From the NCBI RefSeq assembly GCF_006494775.1, contig NZ_CP041146.1:1-64000 (forward strand): a DNA stretch of 64,000 nt. Direction: 5' to 3'. Positions 46,227 to 55,786 of the stretch are shown piece after piece. Below the pieces are notes generated by a model. It worked only from the letters and a program-made list of their open reading frames with translations. It was not told the DNA's origin and ran no database searches. A program made the translations under genes and the position numbers. Each line of letters opens with the position of its first letter. Position 1 is the stretch's first letter. This DNA is from Nocardioides humi. GTDB taxonomy: Bacteria > Actinomycetota > Actinomycetes > Propionibacteriales > Nocardioidaceae.

Positions 46227-47075
46227 GTTCGTCTTGTCTTGCTCGGGGGCTCCCGAGGTGTCCTGCTGGGGCGCGGCGGACGGGTCGTCCGTCTCGATGC
46301 CGTCCACCAGCCAGCCGTGGTCGGTGTGGACCATGGTCATCAGCATCTTGTACGGCGTCACGACGGTCTCCGGCTTGCCGTCGCGCTCGCGCTGCACGAC
46401 CTGGTTGAGGAAGACCAGCGCCTCCAGCCGGGTCCGGTTGGCCCGCACCACGCCCTGGGCGACCACGCTGGCCTGGACCACCGTCTTCTGCGCGACGGCC
46501 TGCTCCTTGACGTCGCCGATCGTCGTGCGGAACTGCTCCTCGAACCGGTCCGTCATCAGGTCGGCCGCCTTGTCGACCTCCTCGTCGTACTTGGCGTAGT
46601 CGACGGAGACGATCTCCTGGGCGGCCTTCGCCGCCGCCTCGACACCGTCGCGGACCTGCAGCTGGGCGGCGACCACCGGCCGGCCCTTCGGGACGACGAG
46701 GGCCCCGGACCCGTCGGTCGCCCGGGCGGGCGGCTCGTCGTCGTCGCGGACGTGGTCGACGACGAGGATCGCGAACTCGGCGACCAGCGCGATCGTCACC
46801 AGCGCGAGGACGGCGATCAGCACCCGGGTCGTGCGCGGCCGGGCGAGGATGCCGGGGACACGCTCCGAGGACGGTCCGAGCTCCGACTCGGCCGGCGCAT
46901 CGACGGTCTCCTCCGTCGGCTCGCCGGAAGCCTCGCCGGGAGTCTCCTGAGGGGTCTCCTCGAGGCCCTCCTCGGCGGACGGCGGGCGCCCGGTGCCGGC
47001 CTGGCCGGCGATCCGGCGCGGCCGGGGCGTCTGTCCGCGGGAGCTGGCGGGCTTGCGGGGGGTGGGGCGGCTCAT
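46224..47075 (-). CDS. Mce-associated membrane protein Mam4B-like
   Basis: Protein of 283 residues. A disordered Pro/Glu/Thr-rich cytoplasmic N terminus is followed by one membrane helix (VLIAVLALVTIALVAEFAILVV) and an outside NTF2-like domain (LMTDRFEEQFRTTIGDVKEQ). Stabilises Mce complexes in mycobacteria. ATG at 47075. Last gene of mce4. Confidence 0.8.
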   Translation of the reverse strand: MSRPTPRKPASSRGQTPRPRRIAGQAGTGRPPSAEEGLEETPQETPGEASGEPTEETVDAPAESELGPSSERVPGILARPRTTRVLIAVLALVTIALVAEFAILVVDHVRDDDEPPARATDGSGALVVPKGRPVVAAQLQVRDGVEAAAKAAQEIVSVDYAKYDEEVDKAADLMTDRFEEQFRTTIGDVKEQAVAQKTVVQASVVAQGVVRANRTRLEALVFLNQVVQRERDGKPETVVTPYKMLMTMVHTDHGWLVDGIETDDPSAAPQQDTSGAPEQDKTN

Positions 47076-47106
47076 CTCTTCCTCGTCCTGCTTCGGTCCT
47101 GCACGC

Positions 47107-47697
47107 TCAGCCCAGCGCGACGTACTGGAGGTCCTTGGTCAGCCAGCGACCGTCCTCCAGCACCAGCTCGAGCTGGATCCGGTAGTTGCGGGCCTCCGGC
47201 TGGAAGTCGGTCGTCTTGTTCTTGACCGTGCCGCTGGTGGCGACGATGGCCGTCGCGGTGTCGTCGTCCCCGGCGACCAGGCCGGCCCAGACGACCTTGG
47301 CGACCATGTCGGACTGCGCCTCGGTGGCGAGCTTCTCGAGGTCCTTCGCGCCCTCGGTGTACTGCGAGAGGAACTCGCCGGTCGCCATCGACTTCACGGC
47401 CTCGATGGTGCGCTGCGGCTCCTGGTAGCTGAAGTTCACGAACGCGGTGACCATCTTGCTCGCGGCCTCGAGCTGGGCGGCGGTGCGCTCCTGCTCGGCG
47501 TCGCCGGCCAGCGGCACCGCCTCGACCAGCCCGCGGCCGACGTCCTGGCCGACGCCGGGCACGACGTCGGTGCCGTTGACCTCGTTGTCCGAGGTGCTGA
47601 CGTGGAGGTACAGCAGCAGGAGGGCCACGCAGCCGCACAGCACCGTGGCCGCGTAGAGGGCGATGTTGAGGCGGACCCGGCTCGTCCCGTCCGTCAC
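47107..47697 (-). CDS. Mce-associated membrane protein Mam4A-like
   Basis: Protein of 196 residues: short N terminus, one membrane helix (LYAATVLCGCVALLLLYLHV) and an NTF2-like domain (SMATGEFLSQYTEGAKDLEKL). GTG at 47697 overlaps the mce4F stop. Pairs with the next Mam gene. Confidence 0.82.
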   Translation of the reverse strand: MTDGTSRVRLNIALYAATVLCGCVALLLLYLHVSTSDNEVNGTDVVPGVGQDVGRGLVEAVPLAGDAEQERTAAQLEAASKMVTAFVNFSYQEPQRTIEAVKSMATGEFLSQYTEGAKDLEKLATEAQSDMVAKVVWAGLVAGDDDTATAIVATSGTVKNKTTDFQPEARNYRIQLELVLEDGRWLTKDLQYVALG

Positions 47698-48965
47698 TTG
47701 CTCGCCACCGGACCGACCAACAGCCACTTCCACGCATCCCCTCCCAGGACGGACAGGTTCTCCGGCTGCCGCAGCGTGACCGGGCTCCCCTCGGTGTCGA
47801 CCAGCCCGGGCACCTGGCCGGTGGACGGATCGTAGGTGCCACTGTAGACGCGTCCGGGCGAGGCCCGGTTCTTCCGGTTGCCCGGCGCGTACTTGCTCCC
47901 CCGCATCACGTACGGCGGCCCCGCCGTGCAGCTGACGTCGGCCGGCACGGCGTCGGTCAGGTCCTGCGTCGAGCGCCACTGCGAGGGGGGCACGTAGCCC
48001 TGCGTGCACGGTGGCACGCTGTAGTCGAACTGGAGGTTGACGTGGCCCCAGCCGTCGGCGGTGCTGCCGGTGGGACCGCCGGCGATCAGGGCCGGGTAGG
48101 TCACGAGCAGCTGCTCGATGCCGTCGAGCTCGCTGACGAGCACCTGGTCCACGGTGATCAGGTCGCCGAGGAGCACGGGCATCGTCGGCTCCAGCTGCTC
48201 GAGGAGCTTGGTGAGGGCCCTGGCGGCGCCCGGCGTGGCGCTGAGCACGGTGCGCAGGTCGCCGTCGCTCCCGCGCAGCGCGGTGGTGAGCGTGTTGAGG
48301 TCCGCGGCGAACCGGCGGATGTTCTCCTTCTGGCCCTTCTGGGTCCGCAGCACGGCCAGGCCGCTGTCGAGCAGGGCGATGGTCTCCTCGGTGTGGGCGC
48401 TGGCCTCGGCGATGAAGGCCGAGCCGCCGTCGAGCAGCCGCTGCAGGTCGGCGCCGGTGTCGGTGAACATCAGCCCGAGCTCCTCGACGACCTTCTCCAG
48501 GCTCTCCTTGTCGACCGAGTCGACGAACCGGCTGAGGTCGATCAGCAGGTCGCCCTCGTCGACGGGCAGGGAGCGCTCGTCGCCGGAGAAGCTCGAGCCG
48601 TCGCGGGCGTAGGGCCCCGACTCGTCGGCCGGCTGGAAGTCGAGGTACTGCTCGCCGACGGCGGAGAGGTTGTGGACGAACATCTGCGCGTCCAGCGGGA
48701 GCCGGGTGTCGTGCTCGAGGTCGAGGGTGAGGTCGACGCCCTCCTCGGTGGCGTCCATCCGCGAGACGCGGCCGATCTTCACGCCGCGGTAGGTGACCTC
48801 GCTGCCCTCGAACAGGCCGCCGGAGCCCGGGAGGCTCGCGGTGACGGTGATGCCGCGCCCGGTGGCCCGGTCGACCAGGCCGAGATAGCTCGCGGCGATG
48901 TAGGTGACGCCGACGGCGCTGAGCACCACGAACGCCATCAGCCGGATCCGCACGCCCCTGCTCAT
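47694..48965 (-). CDS. mce4F: Mce4F, Mce-family cell-envelope lipid transport subunit
   Basis: Protein of 423 residues. A membrane anchor at residues ~8-27 (LMAFVVLSAVGVTYIAASYL) is followed by an MCE domain (GGLFEGSEVTYRGVKIGRV) and a long helical region. Forms the envelope tunnel with Mce4A-E for sterol import. ATGA overlap with mce4E. Confidence 0.92.
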   Translation of the reverse strand: MSRGVRIRLMAFVVLSAVGVTYIAASYLGLVDRATGRGITVTASLPGSGGLFEGSEVTYRGVKIGRVSRMDATEEGVDLTLDLEHDTRLPLDAQMFVHNLSAVGEQYLDFQPADESGPYARDGSSFSGDERSLPVDEGDLLIDLSRFVDSVDKESLEKVVEELGLMFTDTGADLQRLLDGGSAFIAEASAHTEETIALLDSGLAVLRTQKGQKENIRRFAADLNTLTTALRGSDGDLRTVLSATPGAARALTKLLEQLEPTMPVLLGDLITVDQVLVSELDGIEQLLVTYPALIAGGPTGSTADGWGHVNLQFDYSVPPCTQGYVPPSQWRSTQDLTDAVPADVSCTAGPPYVMRGSKYAPGNRKNRASPGRVYSGTYDPSTGQVPGLVDTEGSPVTLRQPENLSVLGGDAWKWLLVGPVASK

Positions 48966-50320
48966 GCCGTGCCTCCGCCCAGGAGGTCCGCGGTGGAGGT
49001 CCGGTGGGCCGACGGCTGCGCGCCGGTCAGCCCCTTGAGGAGGCCGCCGAGCGGTCCGTTGGGGCCGAGCAGGCCGTTGCCGCCGCCGAGCAGGCCGCCG
49101 AGGTCGATATTGGGCAGCGAGGTGAGCAGCTTGCACACCGGGCTGTCCTTGATCGTCGGGTCCTGGCACTTGGTCTGCAGGTCCTGGAGCAGGTTGACGT
49201 CGGCGAGCACCTTCAGGCAGGCGGCGCTGGTGAGGCTGCCGCTCTTGAGGCACTTGCTCACCTGGTCGAGGACCTGGCCGAGGTCCGGCAGCTGGATCTC
49301 GGGGAGCCCGAGCGTCTTGTAGAGGTTCTCGAAGTTGAGGTCGGCCCGGATGATCGTGTCGGCGTAGTCGCCCTGGACGATGTTGTTGGCCGCCTGCGGG
49401 AACGGGAAGCTGACCAGCAGGTTGAGCCCGGGCGCGAGCTGCTCGTCGGCCTCGGTCAGCTTGCGCAGGATCGGGCTGAGGTCCTCGAGGATCTCGAGCA
49501 CGTCCTTCTTGCTGGCGTTGATCACCCGGGTGCCGACCTGGCCGAGCCGGTCGAGGGAGCGGAGCATCTCGATCAGCTCGTCGTGCTGGGCGGCGAGGAC
49601 CTCGACCGCCGGGCCGACGGCGTCGAGGGCGTCGCCGATCGTCTTCTTCTCCGCGTTGAGCGTCGCGGTGAGGTTGTTGAGCGACTCCAGCGCCTGGATG
49701 ATGTCGACCTTCTGCTGGTCGATCGTGCCGACGACCGAGTCCAGCGAGGACAGCAGGCTGCGCAGCCGGTCCTCGCGTCCCGACATCACCAGGTTGGCCT
49801 CGCGGGTGATGGTGCCGAGCTGGGCGACGCCGCCGCCGCTGAGGAGGAAGGAGAGCGCACCGAGCACCTCCTCGACCTCCGGGTTGCGGCCGGTCTTCGC
49901 GAGCGCGATCTCGTCGCCCGCACCCAGCCGGCCGGTGGGCGCCTCCTGCTTCGGCGCCTCGAGGGCGACGTACTTCTCGCCGAGGAGGGAGACCTGCCGG
50001 ATGTCGGCGATCGCGTTGTCGGGCAGCTTGACGTCGTCGCGCAGCCGCAGGGTGACCTTGGCGTTCCACCCGGACCGCTCGACCTCGGTGACCTCGCCGA
50101 CGACGACGTCGTCGACCATCACCGGCGAGCGCGGGACGACGTTGAGGACGTCCTTGAAGTACGCCGTCACCTCGAACGCCCGGTCGGCGTCGACCGGGTG
50201 ACCGGGCAGGGGCAGGTCGTAGGCGCCGTCGAAGTCGCTGCAGCCGGTGAGCAGCGCGGTGCCGAGGAGCAGCGCCACGAGGCCGCGCCAGCGGCGGCCG
50301 ACGGTCCGGAGTGCGCTCAC
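48962..50320 (-). CDS. mce4E: Mce4E lipoprotein (LprN-like)
   Basis: Protein of 452 residues. Signal peptide with lipobox LLTGC (Cys 27) marks it as the lipoprotein member; the MCE domain (SPVMVDDVVVGEVTEVE) and long helices follow. C terminus is Gly/Leu-rich (LGGLLGGGNGLLGPNGPLGG). GTG at 50320. Confidence 0.93.
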   Translation of the reverse strand: MSALRTVGRRWRGLVALLLGTALLTGCSDFDGAYDLPLPGHPVDADRAFEVTAYFKDVLNVVPRSPVMVDDVVVGEVTEVERSGWNAKVTLRLRDDVKLPDNAIADIRQVSLLGEKYVALEAPKQEAPTGRLGAGDEIALAKTGRNPEVEEVLGALSFLLSGGGVAQLGTITREANLVMSGREDRLRSLLSSLDSVVGTIDQQKVDIIQALESLNNLTATLNAEKKTIGDALDAVGPAVEVLAAQHDELIEMLRSLDRLGQVGTRVINASKKDVLEILEDLSPILRKLTEADEQLAPGLNLLVSFPFPQAANNIVQGDYADTIIRADLNFENLYKTLGLPEIQLPDLGQVLDQVSKCLKSGSLTSAACLKVLADVNLLQDLQTKCQDPTIKDSPVCKLLTSLPNIDLGGLLGGGNGLLGPNGPLGGLLKGLTGAQPSAHRTSTADLLGGGTA

Positions 50321-51555
50321 GAGCCACCTCCCAGCAGGGTCCGGACCGAGGCGTCCTCGCCGGTGGAGTAGGAGACGTCGGTGATCTCCGGCACCTGGAT
50401 GCCCTTCTTCGTGGCCGCCTGCTTCGGCAGGTACGTCTTGTACTCGGGCGGCAGCCAGGGCAGCTTGGTGACGATCGGCTCGATCAGCTTCTCGATCAGG
50501 TCGCAGGCGGTGTCCTTGAGCGCCGCCGGCATCGACGGGTGCTGCTGGATGAAGGCGCAGATCAGCCCGTCGACGTCCCAGACCAGTCCGCCGATGGCCA
50601 TCCGGGAGTTCTGGCTGCCGCTGACGTGGTCGAAGCCCATGTGCAGGTTGCCCATCGCGACCGGCGCGATCCGCACGGCGGTCTCGATGTTGTCCTTCTC
50701 GGAGGCGATCGTGCTCATCACGTCGGTGAGCTTGCGGACGTCGGCGACCAGCGCCTCGCGGTTGTCGCGCACGAAGCCCTTCACGCTGCCGACCGCCTTG
50801 GCGACCGCCGCGACCGCCTGCTGCAGCTCGTCGCTCTCCTCGGCGAGCATCGCGGACACGCCGGTGAGGTCCTCCATGAAGGCGCGCACCAGGGTGTCGT
50901 TCTCGGCGAGGGTCGTGGTGAACTTCGCGAGCTGGGTGACGGTCTCGAACAGCGGGCCGGCGCCGTCGCCGAAGGTCTGCGCCGCCTCGGCGAGGTCGCG
51001 GATCATCTGGTTGCCCCGGGCGCCCTGGCCCGCGAACGCCTTGTTGCCGGCCTCGAGCAGATGGTCGAGAGTGCCGTCGGCGTTGACGCCGTTGGGGCCG
51101 AGCGCCCGGGTGAGCGACTGGAGGCTGCTGTAGATGCGGTCCAGCTCGACCGGCACGGCGGTCTCGGGCAGCGCGATGTCCGCACCGCTCGCCATCACGT
51201 CGCCGCCCTGGTAGACGGGGGTCAGCTGGACGAAGCGGTCGGCGACCAGGGTCGGGGTCACGATGACGGCCTGCGCCTTCGCCGGGACCCGGTACGACGC
51301 GTCGTACTCCATCTCGACCCGCACCGAGTTGCCCTCGGGGATCACCGCGGTGACGCGGCCGACGTTGACCCCGAGGATCCGCACGTCGGTGCCCTTGTAG
51401 ACGCTGACGGCGCGCGGGAAGTGCGCGGTGACGGTCTTCATCTCCGCCGGCGAGCGGACCAGGTTGACCGCCACGGCGACCAGGAGCACCGCCCCGAGGA
51501 GGGCGAGCACCCGGCGGTCGATGCGCTTGAGGACGGCGGACACCATCGCGATCAC
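50317..51555 (-). CDS. mce4D: Mce4D, Mce-family transport subunit
   Basis: Protein of 412 residues with an N-terminal anchor (VLALLGAVLLVAVAVNLV), an MCE domain (VSVYKGTDVRILGVNVGRV) and helices. GTG at 51555 overlaps the mce4C stop; the ATG at 51546 is an alternative start. Confidence 0.92.
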   Translation of the reverse strand: MIAMVSAVLKRIDRRVLALLGAVLLVAVAVNLVRSPAEMKTVTAHFPRAVSVYKGTDVRILGVNVGRVTAVIPEGNSVRVEMEYDASYRVPAKAQAVIVTPTLVADRFVQLTPVYQGGDVMASGADIALPETAVPVELDRIYSSLQSLTRALGPNGVNADGTLDHLLEAGNKAFAGQGARGNQMIRDLAEAAQTFGDGAGPLFETVTQLAKFTTTLAENDTLVRAFMEDLTGVSAMLAEESDELQQAVAAVAKAVGSVKGFVRDNREALVADVRKLTDVMSTIASEKDNIETAVRIAPVAMGNLHMGFDHVSGSQNSRMAIGGLVWDVDGLICAFIQQHPSMPAALKDTACDLIEKLIEPIVTKLPWLPPEYKTYLPKQAATKKGIQVPEITDVSYSTGEDASVRTLLGGGS

Positions 51556-52544
51556 CCGTCGAACCCGGGAACGAACTCACCGGTGGGCAGGGCCAGCAGG
51601 TTCGCGGCGTACGCGTCGAACCAGGGGCCGGTACCGATGATGTTGCTGAGGATGGACACATAGGGGCCGAGCGCGGCCAGGGTCTCCTTGAGCCGCTGCT
51701 TCTTGGAGACGAGGAAGGAGACCAGGCCGTCGACCTCCTTCAGGGCGGGGCCGATCTGCTTCTCGTTGTCCTTGACCACGCCACGCAGCTCCTTGGCGAG
51801 CGAGCGCGCGTTGACGAGCAACGCGTGGACCGCGTCCTTGCGCTTCGTGAGCTCGGTGAAGACCAGGTCGCTGTTCTTCATCAGCTCCACGATGTCGTCG
51901 CTGCGGTCGGCGAGGACCTTGCTGACCTCCTTCGAGCTCTCGAAGAGGGTCTGGATCTCGGCGTCGCGCGAGGCGATGCTCTGCGAGAGCCGGGAGATGC
52001 CGTCGAAGGACGCCTGGATCTCCGGCGCCGACGCGTCGAGGGTCTCGGCCACGGTGTTCAGCGCCTGGGCGAGCTGGTCGGTGTCGATCTCCTCGGTCGT
52101 GGTGGTGAGGTCGCCGAAGACGCCGACGATGTCGTACGCCGCCTGGGTCCGCTCGACCGGGATGGTGCCGCCCTTCGCGAGCTGGCCCTTCCCGGCGGGC
52201 TGGAGGTCGAGGTACTTCTCCCCCAGCAGGTTGAGCACCTCGATCGACGCGCTGCTCTCCTTGCCGAAGTCGACGTCGCCCTTGATCTCGAACGTCACCT
52301 TCACCCGGTCGTCGGCGAGGGTGACGGCGGTGACCCGGCCGACCCGGATGCCGCCGACCTGGACGATATTGCCCTTGTGGATGCCGCTGGCGTCGCTGAA
52401 CTCGGCGTAGTAGGTGGTCCCGCGGAAGCCGGGGAACTTGCCGAGGTTGAAGGTGGCGGCGGAGACGACCGCCATCAGCACGAGGGTGATGACGCCGAGG
52501 CGGAGGACACGGGCGTCGCGGCGGCGGGTCGCGGGATGGGTCAT
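51552..52544 (-). CDS. mce4C: Mce4C, Mce-family transport subunit
   Basis: Protein of 330 residues. Anchor LRLGVITLVLMAVVSAATFN, MCE domain (GIHKGNIVQVGGIRVGRV), then a coiled, helical part. ATG at 52544 overlaps the mce4B stop (ATGA). Confidence 0.93.
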   Translation of the reverse strand: MTHPATRRRDARVLRLGVITLVLMAVVSAATFNLGKFPGFRGTTYYAEFSDASGIHKGNIVQVGGIRVGRVTAVTLADDRVKVTFEIKGDVDFGKESSASIEVLNLLGEKYLDLQPAGKGQLAKGGTIPVERTQAAYDIVGVFGDLTTTTEEIDTDQLAQALNTVAETLDASAPEIQASFDGISRLSQSIASRDAEIQTLFESSKEVSKVLADRSDDIVELMKNSDLVFTELTKRKDAVHALLVNARSLAKELRGVVKDNEKQIGPALKEVDGLVSFLVSKKQRLKETLAALGPYVSILSNIIGTGPWFDAYAANLLALPTGEFVPGFDG

Positions 52545-53629
52545 CGGTCCTGGCACCTCGGCGCGGTGGACTTGAAGGAGAAGTCGGTGATGTAGCTCTG
52601 GATCTCCTTGATGATCGGCAGGTCCGCGATCAGTGGCAGCCGGATGCTGGCGGCGACGCCGCAGACGTAGTACTGGTACCAGGAGCCGTAGGTGCCGGTG
52701 CGGGTCTGGTCGGTCATCGTCTCGGGCATCCGGTCGAGGAGCTCAGCGAGGTTGGCCCGGTTCTCCTTCTTGTTGAGCAGCTTGGAGAGCTCGCGCAGCG
52801 CGGCGATGTCCTCCTTGAGCAGCGGCCGGCCGCTGCGGAGCAGGTCGGCCACGGCCACGGTCAGCTCGGAGATGTTGTCGAGCGAGGAGCCGATCGTGTC
52901 GCGGTCCTTCGCGAGGTCGGTCATCCAGTCCTTCAACTCCACGATCAGCGTGCTGAGCTGCTCGTGCCGGTCGTCGACCGTCTTGAGCGTCTGGGTCAGG
53001 TTGGTGACGACGTCGCCGATCAGCTGGTCGCGGTCGGCGAGCGCGGTGGTGAGCGAGGCGGTGTGGTCGAGCAGGCTGCGGACGGTCCCGCCCTCGCCCT
53101 GCAGCACCTGGACCAGGTTCATGCTCAGCTCGTTGACCTGGTCGGGCGTGAGCGCCGCGAACAGCGGCTTGAAGCCGTCGAAGAGGACGGTCAGGTCCAG
53201 CGCCGGCTTGGTGCGGTCGACGGGGATCGTGGCGCCGTCGGCGAGCGGCTCCGACTCCTCGGCACCGGCGCCCTCGAGCAGGGCCAGGTAGCGGTCGCCG
53301 ACCAGGTTGAGGAAGCGGATCTCGGCCCGCGAGGCGGTCGTCAGCCGCACGCCGGCGTCGACCTTGAAGGTCACCCGGGCCATCGAGCGCCGGTAGTGCT
53401 CGACCTTCTTCACCTCGCCCACGTTGACGCCGGCGACCCGGACGTCGTCGCCCTTCTCCAGCATCGTCGCGTTGGTGAAGACCGCCTGGAACTCGTTGCG
53501 GTCCCCGAAGCCGACATTGCCCATGATGACGGCGAGCAGGCCGGTCACGAACACGGAGACGATCGTGAACACGCCGAGCTTGATCGCCGCGGCGGCCGTG
53601 GTGGCGTTGCGCTGGTTCCGCATGCTCAT
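52541..53629 (-). CDS. mce4B: Mce4B, Mce-family transport subunit
   Basis: Protein of 362 residues. Anchor GVFTIVSVFVTGLLAVIMGN, MCE domain (MLEKGDDVRVAGVNVGEV) and a helical tail that ends with a Cys-containing segment. The ATG at 53629 overlaps the mce4A stop. Confidence 0.93.
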   Translation of the reverse strand: MSMRNQRNATTAAAAIKLGVFTIVSVFVTGLLAVIMGNVGFGDRNEFQAVFTNATMLEKGDDVRVAGVNVGEVKKVEHYRRSMARVTFKVDAGVRLTTASRAEIRFLNLVGDRYLALLEGAGAEESEPLADGATIPVDRTKPALDLTVLFDGFKPLFAALTPDQVNELSMNLVQVLQGEGGTVRSLLDHTASLTTALADRDQLIGDVVTNLTQTLKTVDDRHEQLSTLIVELKDWMTDLAKDRDTIGSSLDNISELTVAVADLLRSGRPLLKEDIAALRELSKLLNKKENRANLAELLDRMPETMTDQTRTGTYGSWYQYYVCGVAASIRLPLIADLPIIKEIQSYITDFSFKSTAPRCQDR

Positions 53630-54939
53630 CCGGCCGCCTTCCCCTCCCGGACCACCGGCCCGTACAGCAGGGAGCCGAGGGCGCCGTACGACGCGGGGTC
53701 CTGACCGGTCTCGCCGGCCAGCATCGCGTTGACGACGCGCTGCTCGGCGGTGCTGCCGGCGTACCCGCTGTCGATGGCGGAGGGACGGCCGATGATGCCC
53801 TGCAGCGGCAGGGGCGAGAAGCCGCCCTTCTCGTCGATGTCCGAGCCCTGGTTGAGAGGGTTCTTCTTGCCGGGGACGGTGAAGTTCGGCAGGCCGGCGC
53901 ACCAGGGGCCGTGGCCGACCTCGCCGTACGTCGGCAGGTCGCGCTCGTCGAACGGGCGGAACTGCGGCTGGAAGAACTCGATGTACTGCTTGACCACGTT
54001 GCCCTCGAAGGTCTTGGACAGGATCGGCTCGTAGTTGGCCGCGCCGCGGATCAGGCAGGGGAACTCCGGGGAGTACTCGGCGAGCAGGTCGAGCACCGGC
54101 GCGGTGACCTGGCCCATCCGGATCAGGTTCTGCTCGTTGTCGCCCAGGAACCGGGTGGCGGTGTCGGCGAGACCGGTGAGGTCGGAGAAGAAGACGTCGA
54201 GCTCCTCGGCCTTCTCCGTGACGGTCTTGCTGGTGACCGTCACGTTGTCGAGCACGTCGAGCAGGTCGGGCGCGGCGAGATCGTAGGCGTCGGCGACCTC
54301 GGCGAGCGCGACCAGGTCCTTGCGCAGGGTCGGCAGGTGGTCGCTGATCGCGCCGATGTAGTCGCCGAGCTGGTCCATCGTCTCGCCGAGCTGGCTCCCG
54401 CGCCCCTCCAGCGCCGTGGCGAGGGCGTGCAGGGTCGCGTTGAGGTCGGCGGGACGCACCGCCCGCAGCAGCGGGAAGAGGTCGGCGAGCACCTGGCTCA
54501 GCTCGACATTGGTCTCCACGCGGTCGGACGGGATCACGTCGCCGTCGCGGAGCTGCCCGGTGGCGTCCTCCGGGCGGACCAGGGCGACGAACTTCTGGCC
54601 GAACAGCGTGGTCGGCAGGATCCGGACGCCGACATTGGCGGGGATCCGCTTGGCCTGCTCGGGGTCGAGGGCGAGCGTGATCTCGGCCTCCTCGCCGTCC
54701 TGGTCGATCTTGTCGACGCGGCCCACCAGCGCGCCGTGGATCCGGACGTCGCCGAACTTCGCGAGCTGGAGGCCGGCGCGGTCGGCCTTGACGGTGACCG
54801 TCGTGGTGCTCTCGAAGGTCTTGTTGTAGATCGCGATCGACAGCCAGATCAGCAGGGCGATCGCGGTCAGGAAGCCGACGCCGGCGACGAGGAGCCGGTT
54901 GTGCTCCCTGGCGCTGTCGTGATGGATGTTCACCAGCAT
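53626..54939 (-). CDS. mce4A: Mce4A, Mce-family transport subunit
   Basis: Protein of 437 residues. Anchor LLVAGVGFLTAIALLIWLSI, MCE domain (LQLAKFGDVRIHGALVGRV), then helices and a C-terminal extracellular region (YEPILSKTFEGNVVKQYIEF). First of the six Mce subunits; 7 bp after yrbE4B. Confidence 0.93.
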   Translation of the reverse strand: MLVNIHHDSAREHNRLLVAGVGFLTAIALLIWLSIAIYNKTFESTTTVTVKADRAGLQLAKFGDVRIHGALVGRVDKIDQDGEEAEITLALDPEQAKRIPANVGVRILPTTLFGQKFVALVRPEDATGQLRDGDVIPSDRVETNVELSQVLADLFPLLRAVRPADLNATLHALATALEGRGSQLGETMDQLGDYIGAISDHLPTLRKDLVALAEVADAYDLAAPDLLDVLDNVTVTSKTVTEKAEELDVFFSDLTGLADTATRFLGDNEQNLIRMGQVTAPVLDLLAEYSPEFPCLIRGAANYEPILSKTFEGNVVKQYIEFFQPQFRPFDERDLPTYGEVGHGPWCAGLPNFTVPGKKNPLNQGSDIDEKGGFSPLPLQGIIGRPSAIDSGYAGSTAEQRVVNAMLAGETGQDPASYGALGSLLYGPVVREGKAAG

Positions 54940-54946
54940 CGGCGGC

Positions 54947-55786
54947 TCACCCCGTGATCCTGACGGTGGTCGTCGAGCCCCAGATCGCGAAGCTGAGGAA
55001 GAAGTCGGCGACCACGATGGTCACGATGCTGGTCCGGATCGCCTTGCCGACCGCCCGGCCCACGCCCGCGGGCCCGCCCGACGCGGTGTAGCCGTAGTAG
55101 CAGTGGATGAGGATCACCGCGACGGCGAGGAAGAGCAGCTTGAAGAACGACCACACCATGTCGATCGGCGGCAGGAACTGCAGGAAGTAGTGGTCGTAGG
55201 TGCCACCGGACTGGCCGTAGATGTAGACCACGATCAGCCGCGGCGAGAGGTACGACGCGCACAGGGCCACGATGTAGAGCGGGATCACCGCGACGAACGC
55301 CGCCACCATCCGGGTCGTGACCAGGAACGGCAGCGACGGGATGCCCATCACCTCGAGCGCGTCGATCTCCTCCGAGATCCGCATCGCGCCCAGGCGCGCG
55401 GTGTAGCCGCAGCCCACGGTCGCGGCCAGCGCGATCGACGACACCAGCGGGGCGACCTCGCGGGTGTTGAAGTAGGCGGAGATGAAGGCGCTGAACTTGG
55501 CCACGCCGATCTGGCTCAGCGAGGCGTAGCCCTGGATGCCGACCTCAGTGCCGGCGAAGAACGCCATGAACGCGATCACGCCCACCGAGCCGGCGATCAG
55601 GCTCAGCCCGCCGGCGCCGAAGGCCACCTCGGCCAGGGTGTTGCTGATCTCGCGCGGGTAGCGGCGGATCGCGCGCGGCACCCAGGTGAGCGCCTTGACG
55701 TAGAACAGCAGCTGGTCGCCGTACCCCTCGAGGGTGCTGCGGCCGGACCGGACGCTGTCGCGGACCATCTCGTTGACGACGGCCAT
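54947..55786 (-). CDS. yrbE4B: YrbE4B, MlaE-family ABC permease
   Basis: Protein of 279 residues with five or six membrane segments and the MlaE-family ALEVMGIPSLPFLVTTRMVA core motif (E-x-MGI). Partner of YrbE4A; the ATPase (MceG) is encoded elsewhere. ATG at 55786 overlaps the yrbE4A stop by one base. Confidence 0.93.
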   Translation of the reverse strand: MAVVNEMVRDSVRSGRSTLEGYGDQLLFYVKALTWVPRAIRRYPREISNTLAEVAFGAGGLSLIAGSVGVIAFMAFFAGTEVGIQGYASLSQIGVAKFSAFISAYFNTREVAPLVSSIALAATVGCGYTARLGAMRISEEIDALEVMGIPSLPFLVTTRMVAAFVAVIPLYIVALCASYLSPRLIVVYIYGQSGGTYDHYFLQFLPPIDMVWSFFKLLFLAVAVILIHCYYGYTASGGPAGVGRAVGKAIRTSIVTIVVADFFLSFAIWGSTTTVRITG